A DNA stretch of 59,086 nt from Desulfovibrionaceae bacterium (GTDB lineage: Bacteria > Desulfobacterota > Desulfovibrionia > Desulfovibrionales > Desulfovibrionaceae): contig JACCQO010000021.1 in NCBI GenBank assembly GCA_015709205.1, forward strand, positions 1-59,086, in the 5' to 3' direction. A program made the position numbers and the translations under genes. Of the stretch, positions 24,380 to 32,487 are shown piece after piece. Position 1 is the stretch's first letter. Every line of letters starts with the position of its first letter. The notes under the pieces are model-generated. The model worked only from the letters and a program-made list of their open reading frames with translations. It made no database searches and was not told the DNA's origin.

Positions 24380-25603
24380 TTACGAAATTCCGTCTCCGGC
24401 AACCGGCCCGGCCACCTCGATCCGATTCTTCCCCTTGGCCTTGCTGCGGTACATGGCCTGGTCGGCAAGCAGCACGAGTTCGTCCGGCGACGCCAACCCG
24501 CCCGCGGCGGCCGTGGCCACGCCGATGCTCAGCGTGACGAAGGCCGAGGCCGTGGAGGTGCGGTGCGGGATCGCCAGAGCGTCCACGGCGTTCCGGATGG
24601 ACCCGGCCACGGCGGCCGCGCCGTGCGCGTCGGTGTTGGGCAGGAGCATGACGAACTCCTCCCCGCCGTAGCGCGCCGCGACATCCGCACCGCGCCCGCC
24701 GGCCTTCCTGAAGACCGCCGCGACCGCCTTGAGGCATTCGTCGCCGGCCTGGTGTCCGTGCGTGTCGTTGTAGGCCTTGAAGCTGTCGATATCGGCCATG
24801 ATCAGCGACAGCGGCTGCCTGTTGCGCAGCATGCGCTTGTATTCGAGGTTCAGCATCGCGTCGAAGTATCTGCGGTTGAAGATGTTGGTGAGCCCGTCCA
24901 TGTTCGCCAGCGCCTCGATCCGTATGTTCGCCGCGCTCAAATCCTTCTCCATGCGATGCATGTTCAGGATCAGGAACGAGCACGTGACCGCGACGGCGGA
25001 CAGGATCGAGACAAGGATCGCCACGTTCTGCAAGACTTCATGGTTCGTGATGAACAGCACGACGCCATCGTGCGACAGAACGACGGCGATGCGAAACATC
25101 AGGCCGAAAATGGAAAACAGAAGAGAGGTTATGAGCAGCAGATCGGGCTCTCCCAATACGGCGGGCAGATGCCTGACCGCGACGTAGAGAGCCTGGACGA
25201 AAAAAATCGCCACGACGGAGCACAGACAAACGATCCTGAGGCACAGATTGGTCTCCACATAGGTGGCCCACAGAAACGTCAGCGTGAAGGCGGCGAGGAC
25301 CAGCAGATTGACGACGCGCGCCCTGCATTTGGCCCCGGTGAAGATCACCAGGCCCTTCGTGAGCAGGAGCGGCCACAGGACGAGAAGAAAATTCGCCGCG
25401 ATGATCGTGACGAAATCCGGCAAAAGGCCGCGCAGGGAGACCAGGACCCCGCCCATCCCGGCGCTCACGACGCCCCCGGTCCAGTGATGAAACCCCGGGT
25501 AGGCCCTTCGCGCCATCGAATAGTAGACCATGATCCCGGCGAGAACCAGATTGGCCAGCGCGCCGAGCAGCAACATCGTCCGAACATCCAGAAACTCGAG
25601 CAT
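24380..25603 (-). CDS. Membrane diguanylate cyclase (first)
   Basis: A 407-residue protein that should make cyclic di-GMP. The N-terminal half holds about six to seven hydrophobic segments (10-215). A short helix then leads to a GGDEF domain (about 240-400) with an intact GGEEF active site and an RGAD inhibitory I-site five residues before it, so feedback inhibition is likely. The ATG at 25603 has an AGGG site and follows a good sigma-70 promoter. It precedes the OsmC gene on the same strand; the divergent neighbour is a lone PAS protein. Confidence 0.9.
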   Translation of the reverse strand: MLEFLDVRTMLLLGALANLVLAGIMVYYSMARRAYPGFHHWTGGVVSAGMGGVLVSLRGLLPDFVTIIAANFLLVLWPLLLTKGLVIFTGAKCRARVVNLLVLAAFTLTFLWATYVETNLCLRIVCLCSVVAIFFVQALYVAVRHLPAVLGEPDLLLITSLLFSIFGLMFRIAVVLSHDGVVLFITNHEVLQNVAILVSILSAVAVTCSFLILNMHRMEKDLSAANIRIEALANMDGLTNIFNRRYFDAMLNLEYKRMLRNRQPLSLIMADIDSFKAYNDTHGHQAGDECLKAVAAVFRKAGGRGADVAARYGGEEFVMLLPNTDAHGAAAVAGSIRNAVDALAIPHRTSTASAFVTLSIGVATAAAGGLASPDELVLLADQAMYRSKAKGKNRIEVAGPVAGDGIS

Positions 25604-25728
25604 CACGATCCCTGGCCGCACCTGCACTGTTGGAGGTTGCCGCCCACTGTCCGCGCGCGGCAAGGGCACTCCGGCGCACTGCGCTGCCGACGGCCCGATC
25701 CTCTTGATCGGCGTCGTGCCCCCCAGCC

Positions 25729-25756
25729 ATTAGATATGCCGAGCGAATGATGTCAA
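25729..25756 (-). promoter_or_regulatory. Sigma-70 promoter of the first cyclase gene
   Basis: On the minus strand: TTGACA (plus 25751-25756), 16 bases, TCTAAT (plus 25729-25734). A perfect -35 and five of six matches at -10; leader about 120 bases. Confidence 0.65.
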
Positions 25757-25845
25757 TCCGATGGCGACGCGCCGGGAGCGGGCCGTTCCCTCCGGCGGCG
25801 ACCTCCGGCGGCGTGCGGGATCGTGCACGTGGGCATTGTTCCTGC

Positions 25846-25874
25846 TTGCATGTGGCCCGGGGGCTGCGTATTTG
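25846..25874 (+). promoter_or_regulatory. Weak candidate promoter of the PAS gene
   Basis: TTGCAT (25846-25851), 17 bases, TATTTG (25869-25874). The -10 is poor, but the position (about 45 bases before the start codon) is right. Confidence 0.35.
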
Positions 25875-25923
25875 GGTGGGCAGCGGGCCGAAGAAAATCC
25901 ACCCGCAATCAAAGGAGAAAAAC

Positions 25924-26277
25924 GTGAACAACACCACGCTGACCACCGCCGAGCTTGCCGCCGTGCTGGATCAGGTGCCCGCCGGCATAACCGTCACGGA
26001 CGCCCAGGGGACTATCCTCTACTACAATACGTACTGCACCCGATTCGTGGACAGGAAGCCTGAATATATCGGCCGGAACATCCTATCCTGCCACAACAAG
26101 GAGCAAAGCATCGTCAAGATCAAGCAGATTCTAGCGGACTTGGCGGCGGGGACCTTGGATGAAGTCTACTACGAGACGCAACGGGGCGAGAACAGATTCG
26201 GGGTGACCGTCTCGAAATTCGTCTTTGCGGGAAAAGACGTCGGCCTTATCCAGTGCTTCTCCAAAGTCAACAAATAG
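25924..26277 (+). CDS. Single-domain PAS sensor protein
   Basis: A 117-residue protein that is essentially one PAS domain (QVPAGITVTDAQGTILYYNTYCTRFVDRKPEYIGRNILSCHNK...). The CHN motif near residue 61 resembles PAS domains found next to DUF438-type hemerythrin-like proteins. It starts at GTG with a strong AAAGGAG site; the open frame upstream has no site or domain. With no output domain it probably acts by binding a partner, plausibly one of the two neighbouring diguanylate cyclases, but that is inference. Confidence 0.8.
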   Translation: MNNTTLTTAELAAVLDQVPAGITVTDAQGTILYYNTYCTRFVDRKPEYIGRNILSCHNKEQSIVKIKQILADLAAGTLDEVYYETQRGENRFGVTVSKFVFAGKDVGLIQCFSKVNK

Positions 26278-26608
26278 CCTCGGCCATTGCCGCCCCTTGC
26301 GCGGCAATCGGGAATGCATGGGCGTCGTCCAGGGAACCGCGTCCGACCGGGATTTGTCAGCCTTCTCGGGGGACAGTGACGCGCCGCTCCACCGCGTCTT
26401 CAGCATCTACGCCAGGGGCAGGCCGACAACGTTGGCCAATCCGGCAAAACGATGACTGCTCGCCGTCCCCTGAGCTCCACTCCATCCGGCGCAACCGGGT
26501 GAGGCCCCGCGCGGGAGCCTCGGAGTTCATGCCATGCTCAAATGACATCAGCCTTTATTCGTTCAAGAGCAAGCAAGCCCCCGACAACAGATAGAGCCGC
26601 GCCGACAG
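26278..26608. other. Gap between convergent PAS and cyclase genes
   Basis: 330 bases with no intact gene. ATTGCCGC/GCGGCAAT (26286-26308) may form a terminator-like stem after the PAS gene. A maf-like fragment sits at 26411-26435. Confidence 0.5.
26411..26435 (-). pseudogene. Displaced 3' fragment of maf
   Basis: These 25 bases match 27898-27922, inside the intact maf gene, at 24 positions and in the same orientation. On the minus strand they encode NVVGLPLA, the conserved C-terminal Maf motif. A TAG replaces the following Arg codon, then Met-Leu-Lys faces Val-Leu-Glu. Beyond that similarity fades. It looks like the remnant of an original maf 3' end cut off by insertion of the cyclase-bearing segment. 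Confidence 0.6.
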
Positions 26609-27754
26609 TCACTCAAAAACGACCCTATTGCGTCCGGATTCCTTGGCCTTGTAAAGAGCGGCGTCGGCCCGCTGCATGACCCTCTCGATTGTTGCATCCT
26701 GGGCAGTCAGCATCGTCATGCCGATGCTGACGGTAATCTGAAATGTATCCTGGTTGATCTGGACTTCCATGTTTTCGATTTCACTGCGCAGGCGTTCCGC
26801 AGCCACAATCGCCAGCTCTTGAGACGCCTCGGGCAGGATGACCGCGAATTCCTCTCCGCCCAACCGTCCGAACAAATCCGTTTTCCTCAGAACGTCCTTG
26901 CCTCGAAAAGCCAGCGTCTTGAGGGCGCAATCCCCGCCATGGTGACCACGGGTATCGTTGACGGCCTTGAAATGATCCACGTCAATCATCAGGAATGCCA
27001 AGGAATGATCGTAACGCTTGGAACGAATCAACTCTTGTGCGCCATGCTCGATGAAGGTTCTCCTGTTCAGGATTCCTGTCAACGTGTCGATGGAAGCCAG
27101 TCGGGTCAAATCCTGGTAGAGGAATTCCCACCGCGTGAGGATGTAGCCCGTGATAGCGACCAGCATGGCCAAAGTCTGCATAAGCAAGGTCGATATCTGC
27201 AAAAAATTTGGGTCGACAAGTTTATAGTCGCTCAAGAAGAATATAAATACTCCGCGTATAATTGTGAAAATAGAGCATAGGGCGAGTACCATTCCTGAAA
27301 ATTTTTGCAGCAAAGATGGTCTTGAAGCATAAAAAATCAAGAAAAAGGAAGGAATTCCAAAAGACAATGCAAGCATGATTGACGATATGGATATTATAAA
27401 TGTAACGCTCAATGCATGTATCCATATTAATGACACTTCAAAAATAGCCATAAAAGCAAATAATATTTGTGTCCGCTTTGCAATATTGATGGCAAGAGAC
27501 AACATACAAAGACCTTCAGCAGCGATTCCGCTAACGTAGAGGCTATTGCCGAGATTGAAGGAAAGAATGAATGGAATACTATTGCGAAGCAAGATAAGAG
27601 TCCATCCGATACCTTGCGCAGCCAAACTCACTATGAATAACGTATCATAGCGCAATGCGCGTCGATACATTGCAAATGCTACCAGTATTGCGGCAACGGA
27701 GTTTCCCATTGCCAAGAAGAGAACGATGGTCTTAACGTGAAGAAATTCTGACAT
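26609..27754 (-). CDS. Membrane diguanylate cyclase (second), AT-rich
   Basis: A protein of 381 residues with about seven hydrophobic segments (5-210) and a GGDEF domain (about 220-378) with intact GGEEF and an RKTD I-site five residues before it. It should make cyclic di-GMP under feedback control. The architecture equals the first cyclase, but the sequences differ. Base composition is far more AT-rich than any neighbour, especially 27180-27760, and codon use differs accordingly; this points to recent transfer. No good ribosome binding site precedes the ATG, so the start is less certain. It lies 88 bases behind maf on the same strand and is flanked by a maf fragment. Confidence 0.87.
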   Translation of the reverse strand: MSEFLHVKTIVLFLAMGNSVAAILVAFAMYRRALRYDTLFIVSLAAQGIGWTLILLRNSIPFILSFNLGNSLYVSGIAAEGLCMLSLAINIAKRTQILFAFMAIFEVSLIWIHALSVTFIISISSIMLALSFGIPSFFLIFYASRPSLLQKFSGMVLALCSIFTIIRGVFIFFLSDYKLVDPNFLQISTLLMQTLAMLVAITGYILTRWEFLYQDLTRLASIDTLTGILNRRTFIEHGAQELIRSKRYDHSLAFLMIDVDHFKAVNDTRGHHGGDCALKTLAFRGKDVLRKTDLFGRLGGEEFAVILPEASQELAIVAAERLRSEIENMEVQINQDTFQITVSIGMTMLTAQDATIERVMQRADAALYKAKESGRNRVVFE

Positions 27755-27842
27755 CGTATTGATTTTGTGGATCAGGTCGTCTCGGGTCACCACCAGATGT
27801 GGTGGGGACCTTGCCTGAAACCTACCGCGAATGCACGAATTT

Positions 27843-28487
27843 TCAGTCTTGCCCTGGAATGACAACACCCCAGGATACCAAGACTTCCAGAACACGAGCC
27901 AGGGGCAGGCCGACGACGTTGGTGTAGGAGCCGCACACGTGCTCGACCAGGAAGGCCCCGCGGCCCTGGATGGCGTAGGCCCCGGCCTTGTCCAGGGGCT
28001 CGCCCGTGGCCGCATAGGCCGCGATGACCGGTTCGGGCTGCGCGCCCATGGTCACTTCGGTCTCGGCCCAGAATTCCTCGCGCCGCCGCGCACCCTCCAC
28101 GTCCTGCGGCAGGAACAGGCAGCAGCCCGTGACCACCCGGTGCGTGCGCCGCTCGCCGCCGCACAGCAGGCGCAGCATCTCCCGCGCCCCGGCCTCGTCC
28201 TCCGGCTTGCCCAGGATGCGCCCGTCCGGCGCGACCACCACCGTGTCCGCACCCAGGACCACGGCCCCGGGGCGCGCCGCGGCCACGTCCAGGGCCTTGG
28301 ACCGCGCTGCGCGCAGCGCATAGGCCTCGGGCGGCTCGCCCGGCTCCGGGTCCGGCTCGGCCCCCGGGCTGGGGACCACCTCGAAATCCAGCCCGGCCGA
28401 GGCCAACAGTTCCCGCCGCCGCGGCGAGCCCGAGGCCAGCACCAGTGCGCCGCGGGTCGCAAACGGCCCGAAATTCCGCTCGTCCAT
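27843..28487 (-). CDS. maf: Maf family nucleoside triphosphate pyrophosphatase
   Basis: A 214-residue Maf protein, a house-cleaning enzyme that hydrolyses non-canonical nucleoside triphosphates to monophosphates. It has the LASGSPRRRELL loop (about 17-28), the GADTVVV strand with catalytic Asp, the GKPED segment, and the C-terminal YAIQGRGAFLVEHVCGSYTNVVGLPL motif. An AGGAG site lies about 10 bases before the ATG. The C-terminal 17 residues after the motif may come with the downstream insertion. In Desulfovibrio I recall maf near flgM, as here. Confidence 0.92.
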   Translation of the reverse strand: MDERNFGPFATRGALVLASGSPRRRELLASAGLDFEVVPSPGAEPDPEPGEPPEAYALRAARSKALDVAAARPGAVVLGADTVVVAPDGRILGKPEDEAGAREMLRLLCGGERRTHRVVTGCCLFLPQDVEGARRREEFWAETEVTMGAQPEPVIAAYAATGEPLDKAGAYAIQGRGAFLVEHVCGSYTNVVGLPLARVLEVLVSWGVVIPGQD

Positions 28488-28708
28488 GTTTCCGATGCTC
28501 CTGTTGCCGTATTTCCCGCCGCCGTCGGCGCCCGACTGCGCCCGCGACGGGCATCGTGTCCGGCTTCGACGATTTTCCGCCCCCCCTCCGGCACGGGCGG
28601 TGTGGCGATTTCGCCCCGGCCGCAGCCCCGAACGCGCCGCCGGGGCCGGGCTCCGGACCGTTTTCTACGGCCCCGCCGCCTTCCGGACAACCCCCCTTTT
28701 CACGAAAA

Positions 28709-28737
28709 TTTACAATTTCCGTTTTCGCGTGTAGAAT
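28709..28737 (+). promoter_or_regulatory. Sigma-70 promoter of the gene at 28837
   Basis: TTTACA (28709-28714), 17 bases, TAGAAT (28732-28737): five of six matches in each hexamer. Leader about 94 bases. Confidence 0.65.
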
Positions 28738-28788
28738 CAGTGTATTGAAATACCAAAAAATATTTCAGAAAAAAGATGCCCGCGCCCT

Positions 28789-28815
28789 TAAGTCTAAAGG
28801 GTTTCATCCGATGAG
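28789..28815 (+). promoter_or_regulatory. Possible sigma-28 (FliA) promoter
   Basis: A TAAGTCTA-like -35 (28789) and TCCGATGA (28807-28814), close to the flagellar GCCGATAA -10, about 22 bases before the start codon. Weaker than the element before flgM. Confidence 0.35.
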
Positions 28816-28836
28816 ATAAGCGAGGGGGTATGGTGC

Positions 28837-29253
28837 GTGTCCTACAAATCCTTCTACGTTCGTAACATGCTGCAGAAATACGGCAGGCAGCTTGTCAATG
28901 CCCGGCGGCTGGCGCGGTTCAAGCGTTCGCTCCGGGCGTCGGGCGTCGAGGACGAGGTCACCATCTCCCGGGAGGCCAAGCGCAGGGAACTCATCGAAAA
29001 GGTCGCCCGGGAGATCATCGAGAACCTGATCATCGCGGGCAGCGACAACCCCATCGTGCACGACATTACAGCCCGGCTGGCCGCGGACGTGGGCGAGGAT
29101 CTGCAGTTTACATACCCTCCCTCGGAAGATGACCTGCAGATATTCAGAAAGAGCGACCAGGGGCCGATAGAGATTACATCGCAGGAGAAGATCCGCATCC
29201 TGAACCGCCTCTGGCAGATTACATTGGACAAGGTGAATGACACTATGCTCTAA
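28837..29253 (+). CDS. Conserved hypothetical protein upstream of flgM
   Basis: A 138-residue soluble protein. It has a basic N-terminal third (MLQKYGRQLVNARRLARFKRS), a central helix-rich part (RELIEKVAREIIENLIIAGS) and an acidic C-terminal third. It starts at GTG with a GAGGGGG site eight bases upstream. I recall a small hypothetical gene at this place, next to flgM, in Desulfovibrio genomes but no known function. The sequence begins like a regulator of flagellar genes or an assembly chaperone, but no motif proves it. The stop codon TAA is part of the flgM promoter -35 region. Confidence 0.75.
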   Translation: MSYKSFYVRNMLQKYGRQLVNARRLARFKRSLRASGVEDEVTISREAKRRELIEKVAREIIENLIIAGSDNPIVHDITARLAADVGEDLQFTYPPSEDDLQIFRKSDQGPIEITSQEKIRILNRLWQITLDKVNDTML

Positions 29254-29278
29254 TCTTTTCCTGCCCCCGGGCCGATAA
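29251..29278 (+). promoter_or_regulatory. Sigma-28 (FliA) promoter of flgM
   Basis: GCCGATAA (29271-29278) is an exact flagellar sigma-28 -10; TAATCTTT (29251-29258) matches the TAAAGTTT -35 at six of eight positions, spacing 12. The -35 includes the TAA stop of the upstream gene. FlgM is a classic late (class 3) target. Confidence 0.8.
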
Positions 29279-29328
29279 GAAGTGCAAGGAAGATTTGGAC
29301 CATCGCCTTTCGGGGGAGGAGAATAGTT

Positions 29329-29634
29329 ATGGAAATCACAAAGATGATGTCGGGGCTCGACCCCTACCGCCAGCAGGCCAAGGTCGAGAAGACCGACGCC
29401 GACAGCGCGCGCGCCAAGAACGCCAAGGGCTCTTCCGGCTCCGGGGACAAGGTAAGCCTGTCCGCCGAGGCCCGCCAGCGCACCGAGGCCTACAAGGAGG
29501 CCATGAGCGCCCCCGAGGTGCGCCGCGAGAAGGTCGAGGTCCTCAAGGCCCAGGTCGAGAGCGGCGAGTACCAGGTGGATTCGCGCAAGATCGCCGAAAA
29601 CATGCTCAAGGACGATCTGGACCTGTTCCTCTAG
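29329..29634 (+). CDS. flgM: FlgM, anti-sigma-28 factor
   Basis: A 101-residue protein of the FlgM family. The disordered Ser/Gly/Lys-rich N-terminal half is followed by DKVSLSAEARQ and the C-terminal sigma-binding helices (VRREKVEVLKAQVESGEYQVDSRKIAENML). It holds FliA inactive until it is exported through the finished hook-basal body. The start has a GGGGGAGGAG site. It is transcribed from its own sigma-28 promoter and ended by a strong terminator, away from the leftward flagellar operon. Confidence 0.93.
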   Translation: MEITKMMSGLDPYRQQAKVEKTDADSARAKNAKGSSGSGDKVSLSAEARQRTEAYKEAMSAPEVRREKVEVLKAQVESGEYQVDSRKIAENMLKDDLDLFL

Positions 29635-29737
29635 CCGGACGCGGCGGCCACGCATGGGCATCCCCGTGCGCCGGACCGCCGCAGGGGCTGCCGCGTTGCG
29701 CGGACGGCAGCGCCTTTTTTCGTTCGAACGCGAACTG

Positions 29738-29770
29738 CGCGCCAGGGGTTGCCCCCTGGCGCGTTTTTTT
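29738..29770 (+). terminator. Rho-independent terminator of flgM
   Basis: CGCGCCAGGGG (29738-29748), loop TTGC, CCCCTGGCGCG (29753-29763), then seven T residues. Confidence 0.92.
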
Positions 29771-29950
29771 GTGCGCTCCGAAGCTCCGGCGCGCTCGGCG
29801 CGGGAACGGCGCTCCGGCATGCGCAGGGCCTCCCGCCAACGCATGGGGCCTGGCTCAGCCCGTCGCCCGCGGGAGAGCCCGGCCGGATGCGCAAGCGACC
29901 AGACCCCAGCGAGCGGGCCGGACCCTGCCGGACGGCGGGCGAACCGCCCG

Positions 29951-29981
29951 AAAAAACGCGCCCGGCCATGGGTCGGGCGCG
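29951..29981 (-). terminator. Rho-independent terminator of the flagellar operon
   Basis: On the minus strand CGCGCCCG (plus 29974-29981), a nine-base loop, CGGGCGCG (plus 29957-29964), then six T residues (plus 29951-29956). It closes the flgF-to-fliW transcript. Confidence 0.9.
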
Positions 29982-30034
29982 TGCCGTGTGCAGGGAACGG
30001 CGCGGCGCCGAGGCGGCCGCGTCGGGGCGACGGG

Positions 30035-30496
30035 CTATTTCCAGGTGCCGCCGTCGGGGCCGTGCAGGTAGAAGTGCCCGGGCAGCTTGGACTCCACCTG
30101 GGGCACCTGCAGGCCGATGCGCGAGGTGTAGTTGACCAGGATCGGGCCGGTCATGTTCAGGGCCGTCTTCTCCGGCTGGCCGCGCGGGATGGTCACGGTC
30201 ACGAGCACGGCCACCTGGCGGATGTTCTTGAGCCGCAGGATCTTGCGCTCGGCCTCGCCGAGCTTGATCTCGTAGTCCGCGGTAAAGCTGTAGGGGTCCG
30301 CCACCAGCAGTCCCACCGTGGCGTCCTCCAGACTCTGCAGCACGAGAAACGGCGAGTCCTCGCGGATCTGCAGCAGGGTGAACTCGTGGTGCTCCTCCAG
30401 CCCGATGACGCCCTTGGGGAAGTACAGCACCTTGTCCAGGGTGATGCTGCGCCTGCCCAGCCGGGTCTGGATCACTCTTTCGTCTTGCCTTGCCAT
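30035..30496 (-). CDS. fliW: FliW, flagellar assembly factor and CsrA antagonist
   Basis: A 153-residue FliW. It begins with [28 protein letters not shown], followed by [23 protein letters not shown] and ILRLKN...[10 protein letters not shown]. FliW binds CsrA or flagellin, so that flagellin secretion frees FliW to relieve CsrA repression of flagellin translation. The start lies inside csrA (25-base overlap), ensuring coupled synthesis. It is the last gene of the operon. Confidence 0.94.
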   Translation of the reverse strand: MARQDERVIQTRLGRRSITLDKVLYFPKGVIGLEEHHEFTLLQIREDSPFLVLQSLEDATVGLLVADPYSFTADYEIKLGEAERKILRLKNIRQVAVLVTVTIPRGQPEKTALNMTGPILVNYTSRIGLQVPQVESKLPGHFYLHGPDGGTWK

Positions 30497-30711
30497 AACT
30501 GCGCCACCGCCAGCAGGTCGTCCTGGCTTGCTTGAAGGGAGAGCTCGTTCTGCTCCTTCACCTTGCGGTACAACTCTTCCCGGTACACGGTCATGTCGTC
30601 CGGAACCTCCAGGCCCAGCTTTATCTGCCGTCCCTGGACGTTCAGGATGGTAACCTTGATGGTGTCGCCCAGGTACAGGCTTTCACCGGGCCGCCGCGTC
30701 AGTATGAGCAT
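30472..30711 (-). CDS. csrA: CsrA, carbon storage/flagellin translational regulator
   Basis: A 79-residue RNA-binding dimer: [23 protein letters not shown], a conserved RNA-contacting [23 protein letters not shown], and a Lys/Gln-rich tail. It binds GGA loops in leaders and represses translation, typically of flagellin in bacteria with FliW. The ribosome site before the ATG is modest. The gene sits 217 bases behind flgL and overlaps fliW. Confidence 0.95.
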   Translation of the reverse strand: MLILTRRPGESLYLGDTIKVTILNVQGRQIKLGLEVPDDMTVYREELYRKVKEQNELSLQASQDDLLAVAQLWQGKTKE

Positions 30712-30928
30712 GTGGTATCCACCGTGTTCGGCCGGACGATCCCTGTCCGTGCCGGCTCCGGCGTCCCCGGGCTCGCGTGCGGCGAACCTACGTCAGGGAC
30801 GCCCGTGCGTCCAGTGCGGGTCTCCCGGCCCGGGGGCCGAAACGCTCCGCGTTCCTCATCACGCCGCGGGCCTGCCGCCCGCCGGGCGCGCCCGTGTCCC
30901 TGGCGGCGCGCCGTATCCCGCAAGCGGG

Positions 30929-32461
30929 CTAGATATAGTTGGTCAGGTTCATGCGCATGACCATGGAGGAGGACTTGAGCACGCTCTGGTAGATGAGCTC
31001 CTGCTGCGCGAGCTGGGTCATCAGCTCGGCCACGTCCACGTCCTCGATGGCGCTCATGCGCTCCTCTTCCGAAAGCTTGTTGTTGGTGTGCATGTTCGCG
31101 GCCACGGTCAGCCGGTTCTCGCGCCCGCCCACCGAGGCGGCGTGCGTGAGCACGTGCGAACTGGCCACGCGCAGGTCCTCCAGGGCCTGCGAGACGCCCG
31201 CCTGGTTGTCGGTCTCGAGATAGGCGAGCAGCTTGCCCACGGTCTCGAACATGTTCTTGGGCCCGCCGTCGAACATGGCCGAGGCGTTGGACTGCCCGGG
31301 CGCGGTGTACACGCCGCCGAACACGTCCTTGCCCACGGAATTGACCGTGATGAACTCGTTCGGGGAAATCTCGAAATTCACGTCCGCGCGGCGCGGGTGC
31401 ACCAGGAACTGGTCGCCCGCGTGCACGATGTTGGAGCCGTTGGAGGTCAGCTGCAGGAAACCGCCCGGCACCACCAGGGTGGCCTCGCCCGGGGTGGCCG
31501 CGTTGGACACCGAGTTGCCCGTGACCCAGCTCTGGCCGCCGTCGCGCGAATAGGAATACTCGATGCGCCCGGCCAGCGAGGTGTCCGAAGCGTTGTCGAT
31601 GCGGATGATGGTGTCCTCGGGAAACGCGCCCGAGGCCGAATAGCTCACGTCCTGGGTCGCGCCCATCAGGGTCACGTCGATGGCGTCCTCGTCGTCGCCC
31701 TGGTAGATGGCCGCGGGCCGCACCCACAGCCAGGTGCCGTTGTCCTGCACCGCGTTGCTGTCCGGGTCCACGGCAGAGACGGCGGTGCCGTTCGCCAGGG
31801 TCAGGCGCACGCCGTTCAGGTCGAGCACGTTCTGGCCCGCGGCCAGGGTGGCGTCGGTCCAGGTGTCCCCGCCGTCGCTGGAATAGCGGTAGTCGAGGTC
31901 CGTCGCGCCGCCCACGGCGCCGCTGTCCAAAAACTGCACGAGCACCGTGGAATCGGAGCTGCCCTCCACGCGGAAATTGGTCACGTTGGGATCGCTGGAG
32001 GTCAGGGACAGCCCCATGGAGAAGGCCGACTGCTCGGTCTTCTGCCCGGCGAAGATGTGCTTGCCCTCGTACTCGGTGTTGGAAAGGTTGATGAGCTGCT
32101 CGAAGAGCTGGCGCACCTCGTAGGATATCTGCTTGCGGTTGGTGCCGTCGTAGGTGCCGTTGGCGGCCTGCTCGGCCAGCTCCTTGATGCGCGTGAGCAC
32201 GGTGTTGACCTGCACCAGGGTATTGTCGGCCAGGTTCAGCCAGCCCTTGGCCTCGCCGATGTTGCTCTGGTACTGGTCGATGGCCCCGATGGAGTTGCGG
32301 TAGCTGAGCACGCGCGAGGCGCCCACGGCGTCGTCCGAGGGCTTGTTGATCTTCTTGTGGCTGGAGGACTGGATGTTCAGGTCCATCAGCCTGGACAGCG
32401 AATTGTTCATGTCCCCCACCATGTGGGAGAACAGGTTCCTCTGCGAGACTCTCATGACCAT
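30929..32461 (-). CDS. flgL: FlgL, hook-filament junction protein
   Basis: A 510-residue flagellin-like protein forming the second junction zone between hook and filament. The conserved N-terminal helix (MRVSQRNLFSHMVGDMNNSLSRLMDLN) and C-terminal helices (EERMSAIEDVDVAELMTQLAQQELIYQSVLKSSSMVM) pack in the filament. The middle is an expanded beta-rich, surface-exposed domain, making it about 190 residues longer than the enterobacterial protein. Met3 is another possible start. It lies 26 bases behind flgK. Confidence 0.93.
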   Translation of the reverse strand: MVMRVSQRNLFSHMVGDMNNSLSRLMDLNIQSSSHKKINKPSDDAVGASRVLSYRNSIGAIDQYQSNIGEAKGWLNLADNTLVQVNTVLTRIKELAEQAANGTYDGTNRKQISYEVRQLFEQLINLSNTEYEGKHIFAGQKTEQSAFSMGLSLTSSDPNVTNFRVEGSSDSTVLVQFLDSGAVGGATDLDYRYSSDGGDTWTDATLAAGQNVLDLNGVRLTLANGTAVSAVDPDSNAVQDNGTWLWVRPAAIYQGDDEDAIDVTLMGATQDVSYSASGAFPEDTIIRIDNASDTSLAGRIEYSYSRDGGQSWVTGNSVSNAATPGEATLVVPGGFLQLTSNGSNIVHAGDQFLVHPRRADVNFEISPNEFITVNSVGKDVFGGVYTAPGQSNASAMFDGGPKNMFETVGKLLAYLETDNQAGVSQALEDLRVASSHVLTHAASVGGRENRLTVAANMHTNNKLSEEERMSAIEDVDVAELMTQLAQQELIYQSVLKSSSMVMRMNLTNYI

Positions 32462-32487
32462 GGCTCGTGCCTTCCTTTGCCCTGCGC

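Larger units (their letters stand above)
25604..25923. other. Divergent promoter region between cyclase and PAS genes
   Basis: 320 bases without a gene. It holds opposed promoter candidates for the leftward cyclase (25729-25756) and the rightward PAS gene (25846-25874). Confidence 0.55.
28488..28836. other. Divergent promoter region, maf / flagellar leader
   Basis: 350 bases between maf (leftward) and the conserved hypothetical gene (rightward). It becomes AT-rich after 28690 and holds the promoter at 28709-28737 and a sigma-28-like element near 28789-28815. No gene seen. Confidence 0.5.
29635..30034. other. Terminator-containing gap between flgM and fliW
   Basis: 400 bases between convergent flgM and fliW. 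It holds one terminator for each strand (29738-29770 and 29951-29981) and no gene I can support. Confidence 0.6.
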
